32,750 nucleotides of DNA from Candidatus Firestoneibacteriota bacterium (lineage in GTDB: Bacteria > Oederibacteriota > Muellerivitia > Muellerivitales > Muellerivitaceae). Positions within the stretch are counted from its first letter, which is position 1. Each line of letters opens with the position of its first letter. The notes under the pieces are model-generated. The model had not been told where the DNA came from, made no database searches, and was given only the letters and a program-made list of their open reading frames with translations. Location: assembly GCA_013286205.1 (NCBI GenBank), contig JABDGD010000024.1, forward strand, positions 1 through 32,750. Reading direction: 5' to 3'. The position numbers and the translations under genes are program-made. Positions 1-6,803 of the stretch are shown piece after piece.

Positions 1-1
1 G

Positions 2-430
2 TTCCGCGCGCATGAATCCTCGGTTCAAAAATTGAAGGCTTCGAAAGTGGATGTGAAGTTGTGGTATGAATTGAAAACCGTGAAGGGCAACGGCAAGGTC
101 GAAGAAGCGGTGATTTATGAAAACCATACGATGGCGGAAGAAACGCTTCCGATGGACGCGGTGGTTCTGAACTTTGGTTTCCAGGCCAGCCTTTCTTTCT
201 TGAAAGACTGGGGTTTGACGCTGGAAAAGAACAAGATTCCCGTGAACCAAAAAATGGAAACGAACGTGCCGGGCATTTACGCTGCGGGCGATATCGTAAC
301 CCATCCGGGCAAGCTGGACTTGATCGCTACGGGTTTTGCGGAGGGCGCCACCGCGGTGAACTTCTCCAAAACCTATATCAATCCCAACGAAAAGGCTGAA
401 CCGGGACATAGCTCGAATCTCAAGTGGTAA
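2..430 (+). CDS. Ferredoxin/flavodoxin-NADP+ reductase, TrxR-like (3' part)
   Basis: Only the last 142 codons are present; the frame is open from base 2, so the gene begins outside the window. The residues resemble the end of the thioredoxin-reductase-like ferredoxin-NADP+ reductases (YumC type), flavoproteins that move electrons between NADPH and ferredoxin or flavodoxin in the cytoplasm. The fragment opens with an RAHE..SVQKL segment typical of the end of the NADPH domain. It then has a beta-rich stretch and the FAD-binding GIYAAGDI motif (about residue 96 of the fragment), followed by a helix (ATGFAEGATAVN) that closes the FAD domain. No CxxC redox pair is visible, but the region where thioredoxin reductase carries it is missing. 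The gene lies 31 bp before sdhC on the same strand with no terminator between, so co-transcription is possible. The family call is fairly sure; the exact electron partner is inferred. Confidence 0.8.
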   Translation, partial: FRAHESSVQKLKASKVDVKLWYELKTVKGNGKVEEAVIYENHTMAEETLPMDAVVLNFGFQASLSFLKDWGLTLEKNKIPVNQKMETNVPGIYAAGDIVTHPGKLDLIATGFAEGATAVNFSKTYINPNEKAEPGHSSNLKW

Positions 431-461
431 TAGTTCGTTAACTTTTTTTGAGGAGAGAAGC

Positions 462-1229
462 ATGGATACAGATGTCAGAACGCAAAAGGGACTGGGTGTC
501 ACCTTAAGACAAGACAATTGGTGGGGAGAACCGTTGGCGATCGCCTCGGCGCTTATCACCTTTATTGTCTACATGACATGGGCGGCGTTGACGCCAACTG
601 GGCCTCATGGCGAAATCTGGTACAAGTGGGGTTCGTACATTTCCCCGGCTTTCTCTCCTTATATTAGCCCCTCGTGGTTTAAGTGGTCTCCGGCGATTTT
701 GATTCTCTGGGCGCCGGCTGGCTTTCGCGCGACTTGCTACTATTTCCGCAAAGCTTACTACCGGGCGTTCTTCCAAGATCCTCCCGGTTGCGCGGTAGGC
801 GAGGAAGCGCGTGAGTATAAAGGTGAAACTTCTTTCCCCTTCATTCTTCAAAACTTGCACCGCTATTTTCTTTACCTGGCCATCTTGTTGGTCATCAATC
901 ACTGGATCGACTTAGCTTACGCTTTCACTAAAGAAGGACCCAAAACCTACTACGTCGGTGTGGGTACCTTAGTTCTTTTGGTCGACACGATCCTCCTAAC
1001 TTTCTACGTGGGAAGCTGCCACGCCTGGCGCCATCTGGTGGGCGGCAAGCTGGATTGTTTCTCTTCCTGCCCGAGCAATAACATCCGCTACAAAATTTGG
1101 TGCAACGTCACCAAGATTAATGAGACGCATGGCTTCTGGGCCTGGGCCAGCCTTTTTACGGTCGGCTTCGCTGATTTGTATGTGCGCTTGGTGGCGATGG
1201 GTGTGTGGACGGACTATAAGATTTTCTAA
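462..1229 (+). CDS. sdhC: Succinate dehydrogenase membrane anchor (cytochrome b-type subunit)
   Basis: This 255-residue integral membrane protein anchors the flavoprotein and iron-sulfur subunits encoded just downstream and should pass electrons to the quinone pool. About five hydrophobic segments can be read (roughly residues 25-45, 70-88, 130-152, 165-188 and 225-246). An FRATCYYFRKAYYRAFF stretch near residue 88 and histidines in NLHRYF, NHW and CHAWRHL are candidate heme or quinone ligands. It resembles the single-polypeptide anchor of the three-subunit SDH found in mycobacteria (Sdh1) and several other phyla, not the paired SdhC/SdhD of Escherichia coli. The start is fixed by a strong GAGGAGAG Shine-Dalgarno at 450-457. 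The order anchor, flavoprotein, iron-sulfur protein supports the call; direction (succinate oxidation or fumarate reduction) cannot be decided here. Confidence 0.88.
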   Translation: MDTDVRTQKGLGVTLRQDNWWGEPLAIASALITFIVYMTWAALTPTGPHGEIWYKWGSYISPAFSPYISPSWFKWSPAILILWAPAGFRATCYYFRKAYYRAFFQDPPGCAVGEEAREYKGETSFPFILQNLHRYFLYLAILLVINHWIDLAYAFTKEGPKTYYVGVGTLVLLVDTILLTFYVGSCHAWRHLVGGKLDCFSSCPSNNIRYKIWCNVTKINETHGFWAWASLFTVGFADLYVRLVAMGVWTDYKIF

Positions 1230-1271
1230 ATCTCCCTCCAGGTTGGAGTGGAATTAAATTCGAGGTGTAAC

Positions 1272-3149
1272 GTGAGCGAAAATTACCAAAGTTTTGAATA
1301 TGACGTACTAGTGATCGGCGCCGGCGGCGCGGGATTAAGATCGGCTATCGAAGCTTCGGCCGCAGGCTGCAAGACGGCGTTGGTTTGTAAATCTCTTTTG
1401 GGCAAAGCCCACACGGTGATGGCGGAGGGTGGTATCGCCGCTTCACTCGCTACAGTCGATTCCCGCGACTCCTGGCAGCAGCATTTTTCCGATACCCTCA
1501 TCGGCGGCAACTTCGGCAATCATTGGAAAATGGCGGAACTTCACGCCAAGCAGGCTCCTGAACGTGTCCGTGAATTGGAAAAATGGGGAGCGGTGTTTGA
1601 TCGCACTACTGACGGCAAAGGCAATATCAACGTTCGTCACTTCGGCGGTCACACTTACAAGCGTTTGGCCCACGTGGGCGACCGCACGGGGCTCGAACTG
1701 ATCCGCACCTTGCAAGATAAGGGTGTTCACTCCGGCATTGATGTTCATATGGAATGCACCATTTACGCGCTGCTTAAAGACGGCGACCGTATCGCGGGCG
1801 CTTACGGGTACTTCCGTGAAACAGGCCGTCCGGTTCTCTTTAAAGCCAAGTCGATCATTGTTTCAACTGGTGGTATCGGAAAGCTCTTCTCGGTGAACTC
1901 CAACTCCTGGGAATGTACTGGCGACGGATTCGCTTTGGCCTATTTGGCTGGGGCTGAATTGGCTGATATGGAATATGTTCAGTTTCACCCGACGGGCATG
2001 GTTTGGCCCCACTCGGTGCGCGGTTTGCTCATTACGGAAGGTGTCCGTGGTGAAGGCGGCGTCTTGAAGAACAACAAGGGCGAGCGCTTCATGTTTAACT
2101 ATATTCCGCCCAAATATCAGGGTAAATACGCTGAAACTGAAGAAGAAGCCAATGCCTGGTTCCAAAAGGTCGTGGTGGAAGGTCAAAAAGAAGAGGGTGT
2201 GAAGGAACGCAAACCACCCGAACTGATGAGCCGTGACGTGGTGGCCCGCGCTTTGTGGAACGAAATTAAAGCCGGCCGCGGCAGCGAGCATGGCGGCGTT
2301 TATTTGGATATCGCCTCCCGCCGCAGCGCTGAAGACATTAAAAAGAAGCTTCCTTCCATGTATCACCAGTTTAAACAGCTGGCGGACGTGGATATTACCA
2401 AAGTGCCGATGGAAGTCGGACCGACCTGCCATTACATGATGGGCGGCGTGAAGGTGAATCCGGAAACACAGGAATCCACCGTGAGAGGTCTTTTCGCGGC
2501 GGGTGAATGCTCCGCGGGGATGCATGGTTCCAACCGTTTGGGCGGCAACTCGTTGTCCGACCTGGTGGTCTTCGGCAAATTAGCCGGTGAAAACGCGGCC
2601 GCTTACGCGAAGTTGACTTCGATGCCGAAGATTGACGACAGCGTCTTGGCGGGCCTGAACAAAGAAATGAACCAGCCTTTCGAGAATAAAGGTGAAGTGT
2701 CTTACGCGATTCTCGCTGACTTGCAAACAGCCATGGAAAAGGGCGCCGGCATGTACCGTGAAGAATCATTGCTCGACGGCTGCTTGAAAGATTTAGAAGC
2801 GCTCAAAGAACGGTTGAAGAAGGTTGCAGCTGAAGGCAACCGCTTATTCAATCCGGGCTGGCATGTGGCTTTAGATCTTCGCAATATGTTGATCGTGGGC
2901 GAAGCTTTGGCCCGCGCCGCGAAAGAACGTAAAGAGTCCCGCGGCGGTCACACCCGCACGGATTACACGACTTACTCTAAAGATTTCGCCAAGAAGCGCA
3001 TTGTGGTCCGCAAAAAAGGCGAAGCAATGGAAATTGTTCAAGAAGATTTGCCGCAAGTCCCCGCTGAACTTGAAGCGGAACTTATTAAGGGCGGGTTCTT
3101 GAAGGCTGAAATTTTGAAACAATTACGCGGAGAAGCGCCCGCTCACTAA
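1272..3149 (+). CDS. sdhA: Succinate dehydrogenase/fumarate reductase flavoprotein subunit
   Basis: This 625-residue catalytic subunit interconverts succinate and fumarate with FAD. It starts with the dinucleotide-binding fold VIGAGGAGLRSA (about 14-25). His47 in KAHTVMAEGG lines up with the histidine that binds FAD covalently in this family. Substrate-site landmarks are HPTG, TEGVRGEGG (catalytic arginine), MMGGVKVN and GSNRLGGNSL. Length is normal. The frame is open from a GTG at 1248, but GTG 1272 is preferred: an AGGTG Shine-Dalgarno lies at 1263-1267, and the protein then begins a few residues before the FAD fold, as in relatives. It follows the anchor gene by 42 bp and precedes sdhB by 36 bp, forming an operon that ends in the terminator at 3948. 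Family assignment is secure. Confidence 0.95.
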   Translation: MSENYQSFEYDVLVIGAGGAGLRSAIEASAAGCKTALVCKSLLGKAHTVMAEGGIAASLATVDSRDSWQQHFSDTLIGGNFGNHWKMAELHAKQAPERVRELEKWGAVFDRTTDGKGNINVRHFGGHTYKRLAHVGDRTGLELIRTLQDKGVHSGIDVHMECTIYALLKDGDRIAGAYGYFRETGRPVLFKAKSIIVSTGGIGKLFSVNSNSWECTGDGFALAYLAGAELADMEYVQFHPTGMVWPHSVRGLLITEGVRGEGGVLKNNKGERFMFNYIPPKYQGKYAETEEEANAWFQKVVVEGQKEEGVKERKPPELMSRDVVARALWNEIKAGRGSEHGGVYLDIASRRSAEDIKKKLPSMYHQFKQLADVDITKVPMEVGPTCHYMMGGVKVNPETQESTVRGLFAAGECSAGMHGSNRLGGNSLSDLVVFGKLAGENAAAYAKLTSMPKIDDSVLAGLNKEMNQPFENKGEVSYAILADLQTAMEKGAGMYREESLLDGCLKDLEALKERLKKVAAEGNRLFNPGWHVALDLRNMLIVGEALARAAKERKESRGGHTRTDYTTYSKDFAKKRIVVRKKGEAMEIVQEDLPQVPAELEAELIKGGFLKAEILKQLRGEAPAH

Positions 3150-3185
3150 GCGGAAAGAACCGAGTTCATCAAAGGAGCCGTGAAA

Positions 3186-3917
3186 ATGTCAAAAATTCAC
3201 ATGAGAGTCTATCGGGGAAATTCCGAAGGCGGACAGCTGAAAGATTATGACGTGGAAGTCGCTGAAGGCATGGTGGTGCTGGACGCCATCCACAATTTGC
3301 AAGCCACACAGGCGTCTGATTTGGCCTGCCGCTGGAATTGCAAAGCGGGCAAATGTGGTTCTTGCTCGGCCGAGGTAAACGGCAAACCCCGCTTGATGTG
3401 CATGACCCGTTTAAACGAGTTTGCCGAAGGCGAAACCATCACGGTCACCCCCATGAAAACGTTCCCAATCATGAAAGACTTGGCGACTGACGTTTCCTGG
3501 AACTATGAAGTGAACAAGCGTATTCCACCCTTTACGCCCCGAGAAGGCGCTGATTGGCATTGGCAGCAAAAGGACGCTGACCGCGCTCAAGAGTTCCGCA
3601 AATGCATCGAGTGTTTCCTGTGTCAGGACACCTGTCACGTTTTGCGTGAGCATGATAAAAAAACCAGTTTCGCGGGCCCTCGTTTCTTTGCCCGTATTGC
3701 CAGTTTAGAAATGCATCCGATTGACGGGTTAGACCGTACCGAATTGTTGAAAGATCAGCATGGCATCGGTCTTTGCAATATCACCCGGTGCTGCACGGAA
3801 GTTTGTCCGGAAAGTATCCGCATCACCGATAATGCCATCATTCCTTTGAAGGAACGGGTGGTAGATAAATATTATGATCCGCTGAGGATGTTGTGGAGCG
3901 CCGTGACGGGAAAGTAA
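3186..3917 (+). CDS. sdhB: Succinate dehydrogenase/fumarate reductase iron-sulfur subunit
   Basis: This 243-residue subunit carries electrons from FAD to the membrane anchor through three clusters. The N-terminal ferredoxin domain has the [2Fe-2S] ligands in CKAGKCGSC plus a cysteine in RLMC (Cys52, 57, 60, 72). The C-terminal half has CIECFLCQDTC for the [4Fe-4S] cluster and CNITRCCTEVCPE for the [3Fe-4S] cluster, with an extra cysteine adjacent to the usual second ligand. A GTG at 3180 is in frame, but AAAGGAG at 3171-3177 would be only 2 bp from it; ATG 3186 has proper spacing and is chosen. It is the last gene of the sdhCAB operon, with a strong hairpin terminator about 30 bp downstream. 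Confidence is high. Confidence 0.95.
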   Translation: MSKIHMRVYRGNSEGGQLKDYDVEVAEGMVVLDAIHNLQATQASDLACRWNCKAGKCGSCSAEVNGKPRLMCMTRLNEFAEGETITVTPMKTFPIMKDLATDVSWNYEVNKRIPPFTPREGADWHWQQKDADRAQEFRKCIECFLCQDTCHVLREHDKKTSFAGPRFFARIASLEMHPIDGLDRTELLKDQHGIGLCNITRCCTEVCPESIRITDNAIIPLKERVVDKYYDPLRMLWSAVTGK

Positions 3918-3947
3918 GTTTTAATTAATTAGGTTGGTAGTTGTCTC

Positions 3948-3981
3948 AAAGGCTCTCGGGGTTACCCGGGGGCCTTTTTTT
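3948..3981 (+). terminator. Rho-independent terminator of sdhCAB
   Basis: A 13-bp stem (3948-3960 with 3965-3977, two G-T pairs) closes a GTTA loop and runs into a T tract ending at 3981. It lies 30 bp after the sdhB stop and clearly ends the sdh transcript. Confidence 0.9.
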
Positions 3982-4023
3982 GTTTAAGGGAAAGACGGGA
4001 GATGAGTCTAAAAGTCCTGTGAA

Positions 4024-4058
4024 AATAGAAAAGCCCGGACGATTGCTCATCCAGGCTT
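4024..4058 (-). terminator. Rho-independent terminator of the small lysine-rich peptide gene
   Basis: Read on the minus strand, AAGCCTGGA pairs with TCCGGGCTT (4050-4058 with 4031-4039, one G-T pair) around a 10-base loop. A T-rich tail (TTTCTATTTT) follows. It sits 26 bp after the stop of the 19-codon gene at 4085-4144 and has no other obvious client on that strand. Confidence 0.75.
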
Positions 4059-4084
4059 GAAAGCAGCAGCATTTAAGCGACTAC

Positions 4085-4144
4085 TTATTTCTTTTTCTTG
4101 GTAGCCTTCTTCTTTTTCTTCGCAACTTTTTTCTTCGTAGCCAA
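4085..4144 (-). CDS. 19-residue lysine-rich peptide
   Basis: A very short gene reads MATKKKVAKKKKKATKKKK then TAA. Thirteen of 19 residues are lysine and the rest are Ala, Thr, Val and the initiator; there are no acidic residues. The start is TTG (4144-4142), preceded by a strong AAGGAGG at 4157-4151 with 6 bp spacing. A promoter candidate lies at 4185-4213 and a terminator at 4024-4058, so the unit has every expression signal of a monocistronic gene. The composition recalls the Lys/Ala/Thr tails of bacterial histone-H1-like proteins, suggesting binding to DNA, RNA or another polyanion; that is inference from composition only. The alternatives are an untranslated small RNA or chance. Lysine is encoded by both AAA and AAG, which argues against a simple polyA artefact. 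Confidence 0.68.
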   Translation of the reverse strand: MATKKKVAKKKKKATKKKK

Positions 4145-4184
4145 GGTTAACCTCCTTCAAAGTAAGAGAAACCTAACTGAATTT

Positions 4185-4213
4185 ATTTTACCACGCGTTA
4201 ACGAAGATGTAAG
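4185..4213 (-). promoter_or_regulatory. Sigma-70-like promoter of the lysine-rich peptide gene
   Basis: On the minus strand CTTACA (4213-4208) and TAAAAT (4190-4185) are separated by 17 bp and match the -35 and -10 consensus at four and five of six positions. The predicted transcript would start near 4178, about 20 bp before the Shine-Dalgarno of the 19-codon gene. Confidence 0.55.
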
Positions 4214-4271
4214 TATTTTTTTAGTTTCGAGTGACTTTTTTATCGGGGGGTACTCGGATGAGTTTGACATT

Positions 4272-4301
4272 TCAAAATTATTCAGACTCATTTTTGTCTG
4301 A
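4272..4301 (-). terminator. Weak terminator-like hairpin after the PAS membrane protein gene
   Basis: TCAGAC (4282-4287) and GTCTGA (4296-4301) form a 6-bp stem with an 8-base loop. On the minus strand it is followed by ATAATTTTG, an imperfect T-rich tail. It lies 35 bp beyond the stop of the gene at 4336-5298. The stem is short, so this is tentative. Confidence 0.35.
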
Positions 4302-4335
4302 TCAAATTTTGCCGCCGCGAAGAAAAATCCAGGAG

Positions 4336-5298
4336 TTAGGCTTCCGTTCCATCTTCATCAGCGTTCATCGGCGCTTCTTGCAACACGAATAATGTTCCCC
4401 AAACAGAGCCGCCCGGACCCATACCGGGGCAGCTATCGAGGCGAATCCGCTTCTTTTGTCCATTCCAGTCCATGACCAGGTACTCTTTCTTCAATTCGAA
4501 GCGGTTTTTAATAGCATTTCCCATGGTGAGGGCTAAGTCGCCCAGGGGGGAGTCGTTCGCCAGAAGGTACAGGTTGGTCACGCTTTTGGGGTGGATATCG
4601 AGAATCTTTCCGACCTTCGCGTTGACGAAGATGATGTTGCTGGAGACGGACACCGCGATGGCGCCGATCGGCAGGCTGTCGAGGACGTTCTTGAGGGTGG
4701 CGGCATAGTTAAGGGCCAGTTGGTCTCCCTCGCGGACTTTTTCAGTCAACAGGGTGGCTTTTTTGGCCAGGTCAATAATTTCTTTTTCTTCCTGAACGGT
4801 GCGGTAAGCCAGGTAGCCGGCATGGATCGCCACCACCATTAACAAAGCGCATGACAAAAACAAGAAGGGATCATAGTAGTTAAAGTTCTCGTTTTGGTAA
4901 TAGAGCATGTAAACATAAATGCTGATCACAAAAACAGACACCAATATGCTTCGTCCGATGGATTGGCTGAGAGCTGAGATGAAAATGGTTAAGAAAATAG
5001 TAATCAGGAAATTAGTATCCGCGTGGCCAAAAAGAATTAGTCCTCCGACCAGAAAGCCCAAATCCACCATGAAAACGATATTTTGAAAACGAACCGTTTC
5101 GCACTTTTCTTCGCTTAAGAAAATAAAGGGAATAAAGCTGCCTAAAAGCACCCCGCAATAGACCAGAATTTTGACTAAGTCGTCGACTTTGCTTTGATAG
5201 TGAAAATAGGAGAAGCACAAGAGAAGAAGGGCTAAAAGGCCGCGGATAAAAAGGATGTTTTTCTTAACTGCCGGGTCAACTGCTTGCATTTCGTTCAT
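4336..5298 (-). CDS. Multi-span membrane protein with C-terminal PAS domain, no output domain
   Basis: A 320-residue protein of unknown role. The first 165 residues hold about six hydrophobic segments (near 14-30, 42-62, 73-92, 94-112, 116-134, 143-163), resembling the membrane half of some sensor kinases. A charged helical linker (about 166-200, EEKEIIDLAKKATLLTEKV) looks like a signalling coiled coil. It leads to a PAS-like fold (about 203-310) with VLDSLPIGAIAVS and IIFVNAKVGKILDI. The protein stops there: no His-kinase, GGDEF, EAL or phosphatase domain follows, and no regulator gene is adjacent. It may sense a membrane or redox signal and act through a partner, or be a stand-alone remnant. 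The start ATG has only a weak AAAGG upstream; Met4 is an alternative. The neighbours give no functional clue. Confidence 0.7.
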   Translation of the reverse strand: MNEMQAVDPAVKKNILFIRGLLALLLLCFSYFHYQSKVDDLVKILVYCGVLLGSFIPFIFLSEEKCETVRFQNIVFMVDLGFLVGGLILFGHADTNFLITIFLTIFISALSQSIGRSILVSVFVISIYVYMLYYQNENFNYYDPFLFLSCALLMVVAIHAGYLAYRTVQEEKEIIDLAKKATLLTEKVREGDQLALNYAATLKNVLDSLPIGAIAVSVSSNIIFVNAKVGKILDIHPKSVTNLYLLANDSPLGDLALTMGNAIKNRFELKKEYLVMDWNGQKKRIRLDSCPGMGPGGSVWGTLFVLQEAPMNADEDGTEA

Positions 5299-5715
5299 GT
5301 AGGGCCTTTGAATTTTAGTGGGCTTATCATAAAACAGGAAAGAGCGTTCTGTAAAATTAAAAGCCTCTCTTTAGCCGTTTGACAGGTAGATAAAATTCTT
5401 CCAAGCGCGTTAAAGGTTTAAAAAAACAGGGCGTAAAAGCTTGAATAGGCGCTCTGTTTATTTTTTATGGATGGTTTATGTCGAAGCTCATGCATGAGCG
5501 ACATGGGCGATGTTATAAGTGAGAATGGTGCTCTCAAGAAGGTGGAATTTCACCATTTTTTAAATCATGTAATTGTGGATAACTATTTAATCGAGAAAAC
5601 CCAGCAATTCAGGTATATCACCGGCCTTCCATTGGGGTTATAATAACCCTAAGTTAAAAGCGGGTTAGCTCACAAGGTTTAACCCTAAATTTTATAGATG
5701 AGGTGTTGATAAGAG
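5299..5715. other. 417-bp non-coding region with several inverted repeats
   Basis: No credible gene is seen. The region separates the minus-strand PAS protein from the desaturase. Visible structures, left to right: CAGGGCG/CGCTCTG arms at 5427-5433 and 5450-5456 followed by a T-rich run; a perfect 14-bp palindrome GCTCATGCATGAGC at 5486-5499 with short outer arms ATGTC/GACAT; AATGGTG/CACCATT arms at 5524-5530 and 5551-5557 followed by Ts, overlapping a smaller GGTGG/TCACC hairpin (5541-5554); and the GGGTTA-type repeats described separately. It may hold a leader RNA, operators or attenuators for the desaturase. Nothing resembling a known riboswitch was recognised. Confidence 0.5.
5635..5685 (+). 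promoter_or_regulatory. Operator-like repeats over a TATAAT box before the desaturase
   Basis: GGGTTAT and ATAACCC (5635-5641 and 5643-5649) form a perfect palindrome around one central base. A perfect TATAAT lies inside it at 5639-5644. A second pair, GGGTTA (5662-5667) and TAACCC (5680-5685), follows 12 bp later with wider spacing. The -35 region is weak. The arrangement suggests a repressor or activator dimer site that would cover the -10 element of the desaturase gene 30 bp downstream of the last half-site. The regulator is not identifiable here. Confidence 0.5.
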
Positions 5716-6678
5716 ATGTCTACAGTTGAAGCTACTTTAAAGAGCGAACCAATCGAGCAAGTCATACATCAATCCGAAACTAAACACTCAAAACCAAAAT
5801 TGGCTGTCGATGAAAGATTAGACTGGGGAGGCAGCATTCCCTTTTTCATGGTCCATGTTATCGGGATACTAGCCATTTTTACCGGTATCAGCTGGGCCGC
5901 GGTAGGCATGTGCGTTTTTATGTACTACTCCCGCATGTTCGCGATTACGGGCGCTTATCACCGTTACTTCTCGCACCGCACTTATAAAACCAGCCGGTTC
6001 TTCCAATTCATTCTGGCCTTCTGGGGAGCTTCTTGCGCTCAGCAGGGGCCGCTTTGGTGGGCCGCTCATCACCGTCATCACCACAAGTTTTCCGATACGG
6101 AACAAGATATTCACTCCGCTAAGTTAAGAGGCCTCTGGTGGTCTCATGTGGGTTGGATTCTTTGCAAGCGCTACGCGCCCACTAATGAAGAAGCTGTGAA
6201 GGATTTAACTAAATATCCGGAACTCCGCTGGATCAATAAAAATCATGGGGTCGCGCCGCTCATTTTGGCGTCCTCTATCTTCTTTTTTGGTGTTTTCCTC
6301 GGCCATGCTTTTCCAGGCCTTCATACCAATGGCTTGCAGATGCTTTGCTGGGGTTTCTTCACCAGCACGACCATTCTTTATCACGGCACCTTCTGTATTA
6401 ACTCTTTGGCTCATTTGCTCGGTTCAGTCCGCTTTAAGACGGGAGAAGAAAGCAAAAACAGCCTCATTCTTTCCATCATTACCATGGGCGAAGGCTGGCA
6501 TAACAATCACCACCGTTATCCCTACTCTGAACGCCAGGGCATTTACTGGTGGGAAATTGATATGTCTCACTATGTATTAAAAGTGTTTTCTTTGTTCGGT
6601 TTGGTTTGGGACATTAAGCTGCATCCCCAGGAGATCTACGCTGAAGCCCGCACGGGTGAAAAAGAGATCGCGGTTTAA
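5716..6678 (+). CDS. Membrane acyl-CoA/acyl-lipid delta-9-type fatty acid desaturase
   Basis: A 320-residue di-iron membrane enzyme that should introduce a cis double bond into acyl chains using O2 and electrons from a ferredoxin or cytochrome b5-like donor. The three histidine boxes are complete: HRYFSH (82-87), HHRHH (118-122) and HNNHH (262-266, in the GEGWHNNHHRYP context typical of the stearoyl-CoA desaturase class). Hydrophobic segments near 41-60, 61-80, 180-200 and 206-226 give the usual four-span topology. Length is normal for bacterial desaturases without a fused cytochrome. Regioselectivity (delta-9) is inferred from family resemblance. The gene is monocistronic: an operator-like region precedes it and a perfect hairpin terminator follows. 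The start ATG has AGGTG 10 bp upstream. Confidence in the enzyme class is high. Confidence 0.92.
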   Translation: MSTVEATLKSEPIEQVIHQSETKHSKPKLAVDERLDWGGSIPFFMVHVIGILAIFTGISWAAVGMCVFMYYSRMFAITGAYHRYFSHRTYKTSRFFQFILAFWGASCAQQGPLWWAAHHRHHHKFSDTEQDIHSAKLRGLWWSHVGWILCKRYAPTNEEAVKDLTKYPELRWINKNHGVAPLILASSIFFFGVFLGHAFPGLHTNGLQMLCWGFFTSTTILYHGTFCINSLAHLLGSVRFKTGEESKNSLILSIITMGEGWHNNHHRYPYSERQGIYWWEIDMSHYVLKVFSLFGLVWDIKLHPQEIYAEARTGEKEIAV

Positions 6679-6701
6679 TTTTTTTGAATTAAATTTTTGT
6701 T

Positions 6702-6735
6702 AAAAGGAGAGCCGAAAGGCTCTCCTTTTTTATTT
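6702..6735 (+). terminator. Rho-independent terminator of the desaturase gene
   Basis: AAAAGGAGAGCC (6702-6713) and GGCTCTCCTTTT (6718-6729) form a perfect 12-bp stem with a GAAA tetraloop, followed by a T-rich tail. It lies 24 bp after the desaturase stop. Confidence 0.95.
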
Positions 6736-6803
6736 CCCTATTGCCAGCTGTCCTCGTTACTGATAAAAAATGACCGCTTAACTTTTTGAACCAGGAGATA
6801 AAT

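Noticed and set aside
504..902. 132-codon open frame antisense to the sdhC-like gene
   Set aside because: Lies wholly inside a well-supported gene, has no family resemblance and no Shine-Dalgarno; typical of antisense open frames in coding DNA. The same applies to other long antisense frames, such as 1863-2525 and 18727-19758.
4098..4301. Plus-strand 67-codon open frame opposite the lysine-rich peptide gene
   Set aside because: It reads the complement of Lys codons as a run of Phe and has no ribosome binding site; the minus-strand gene explains the composition.
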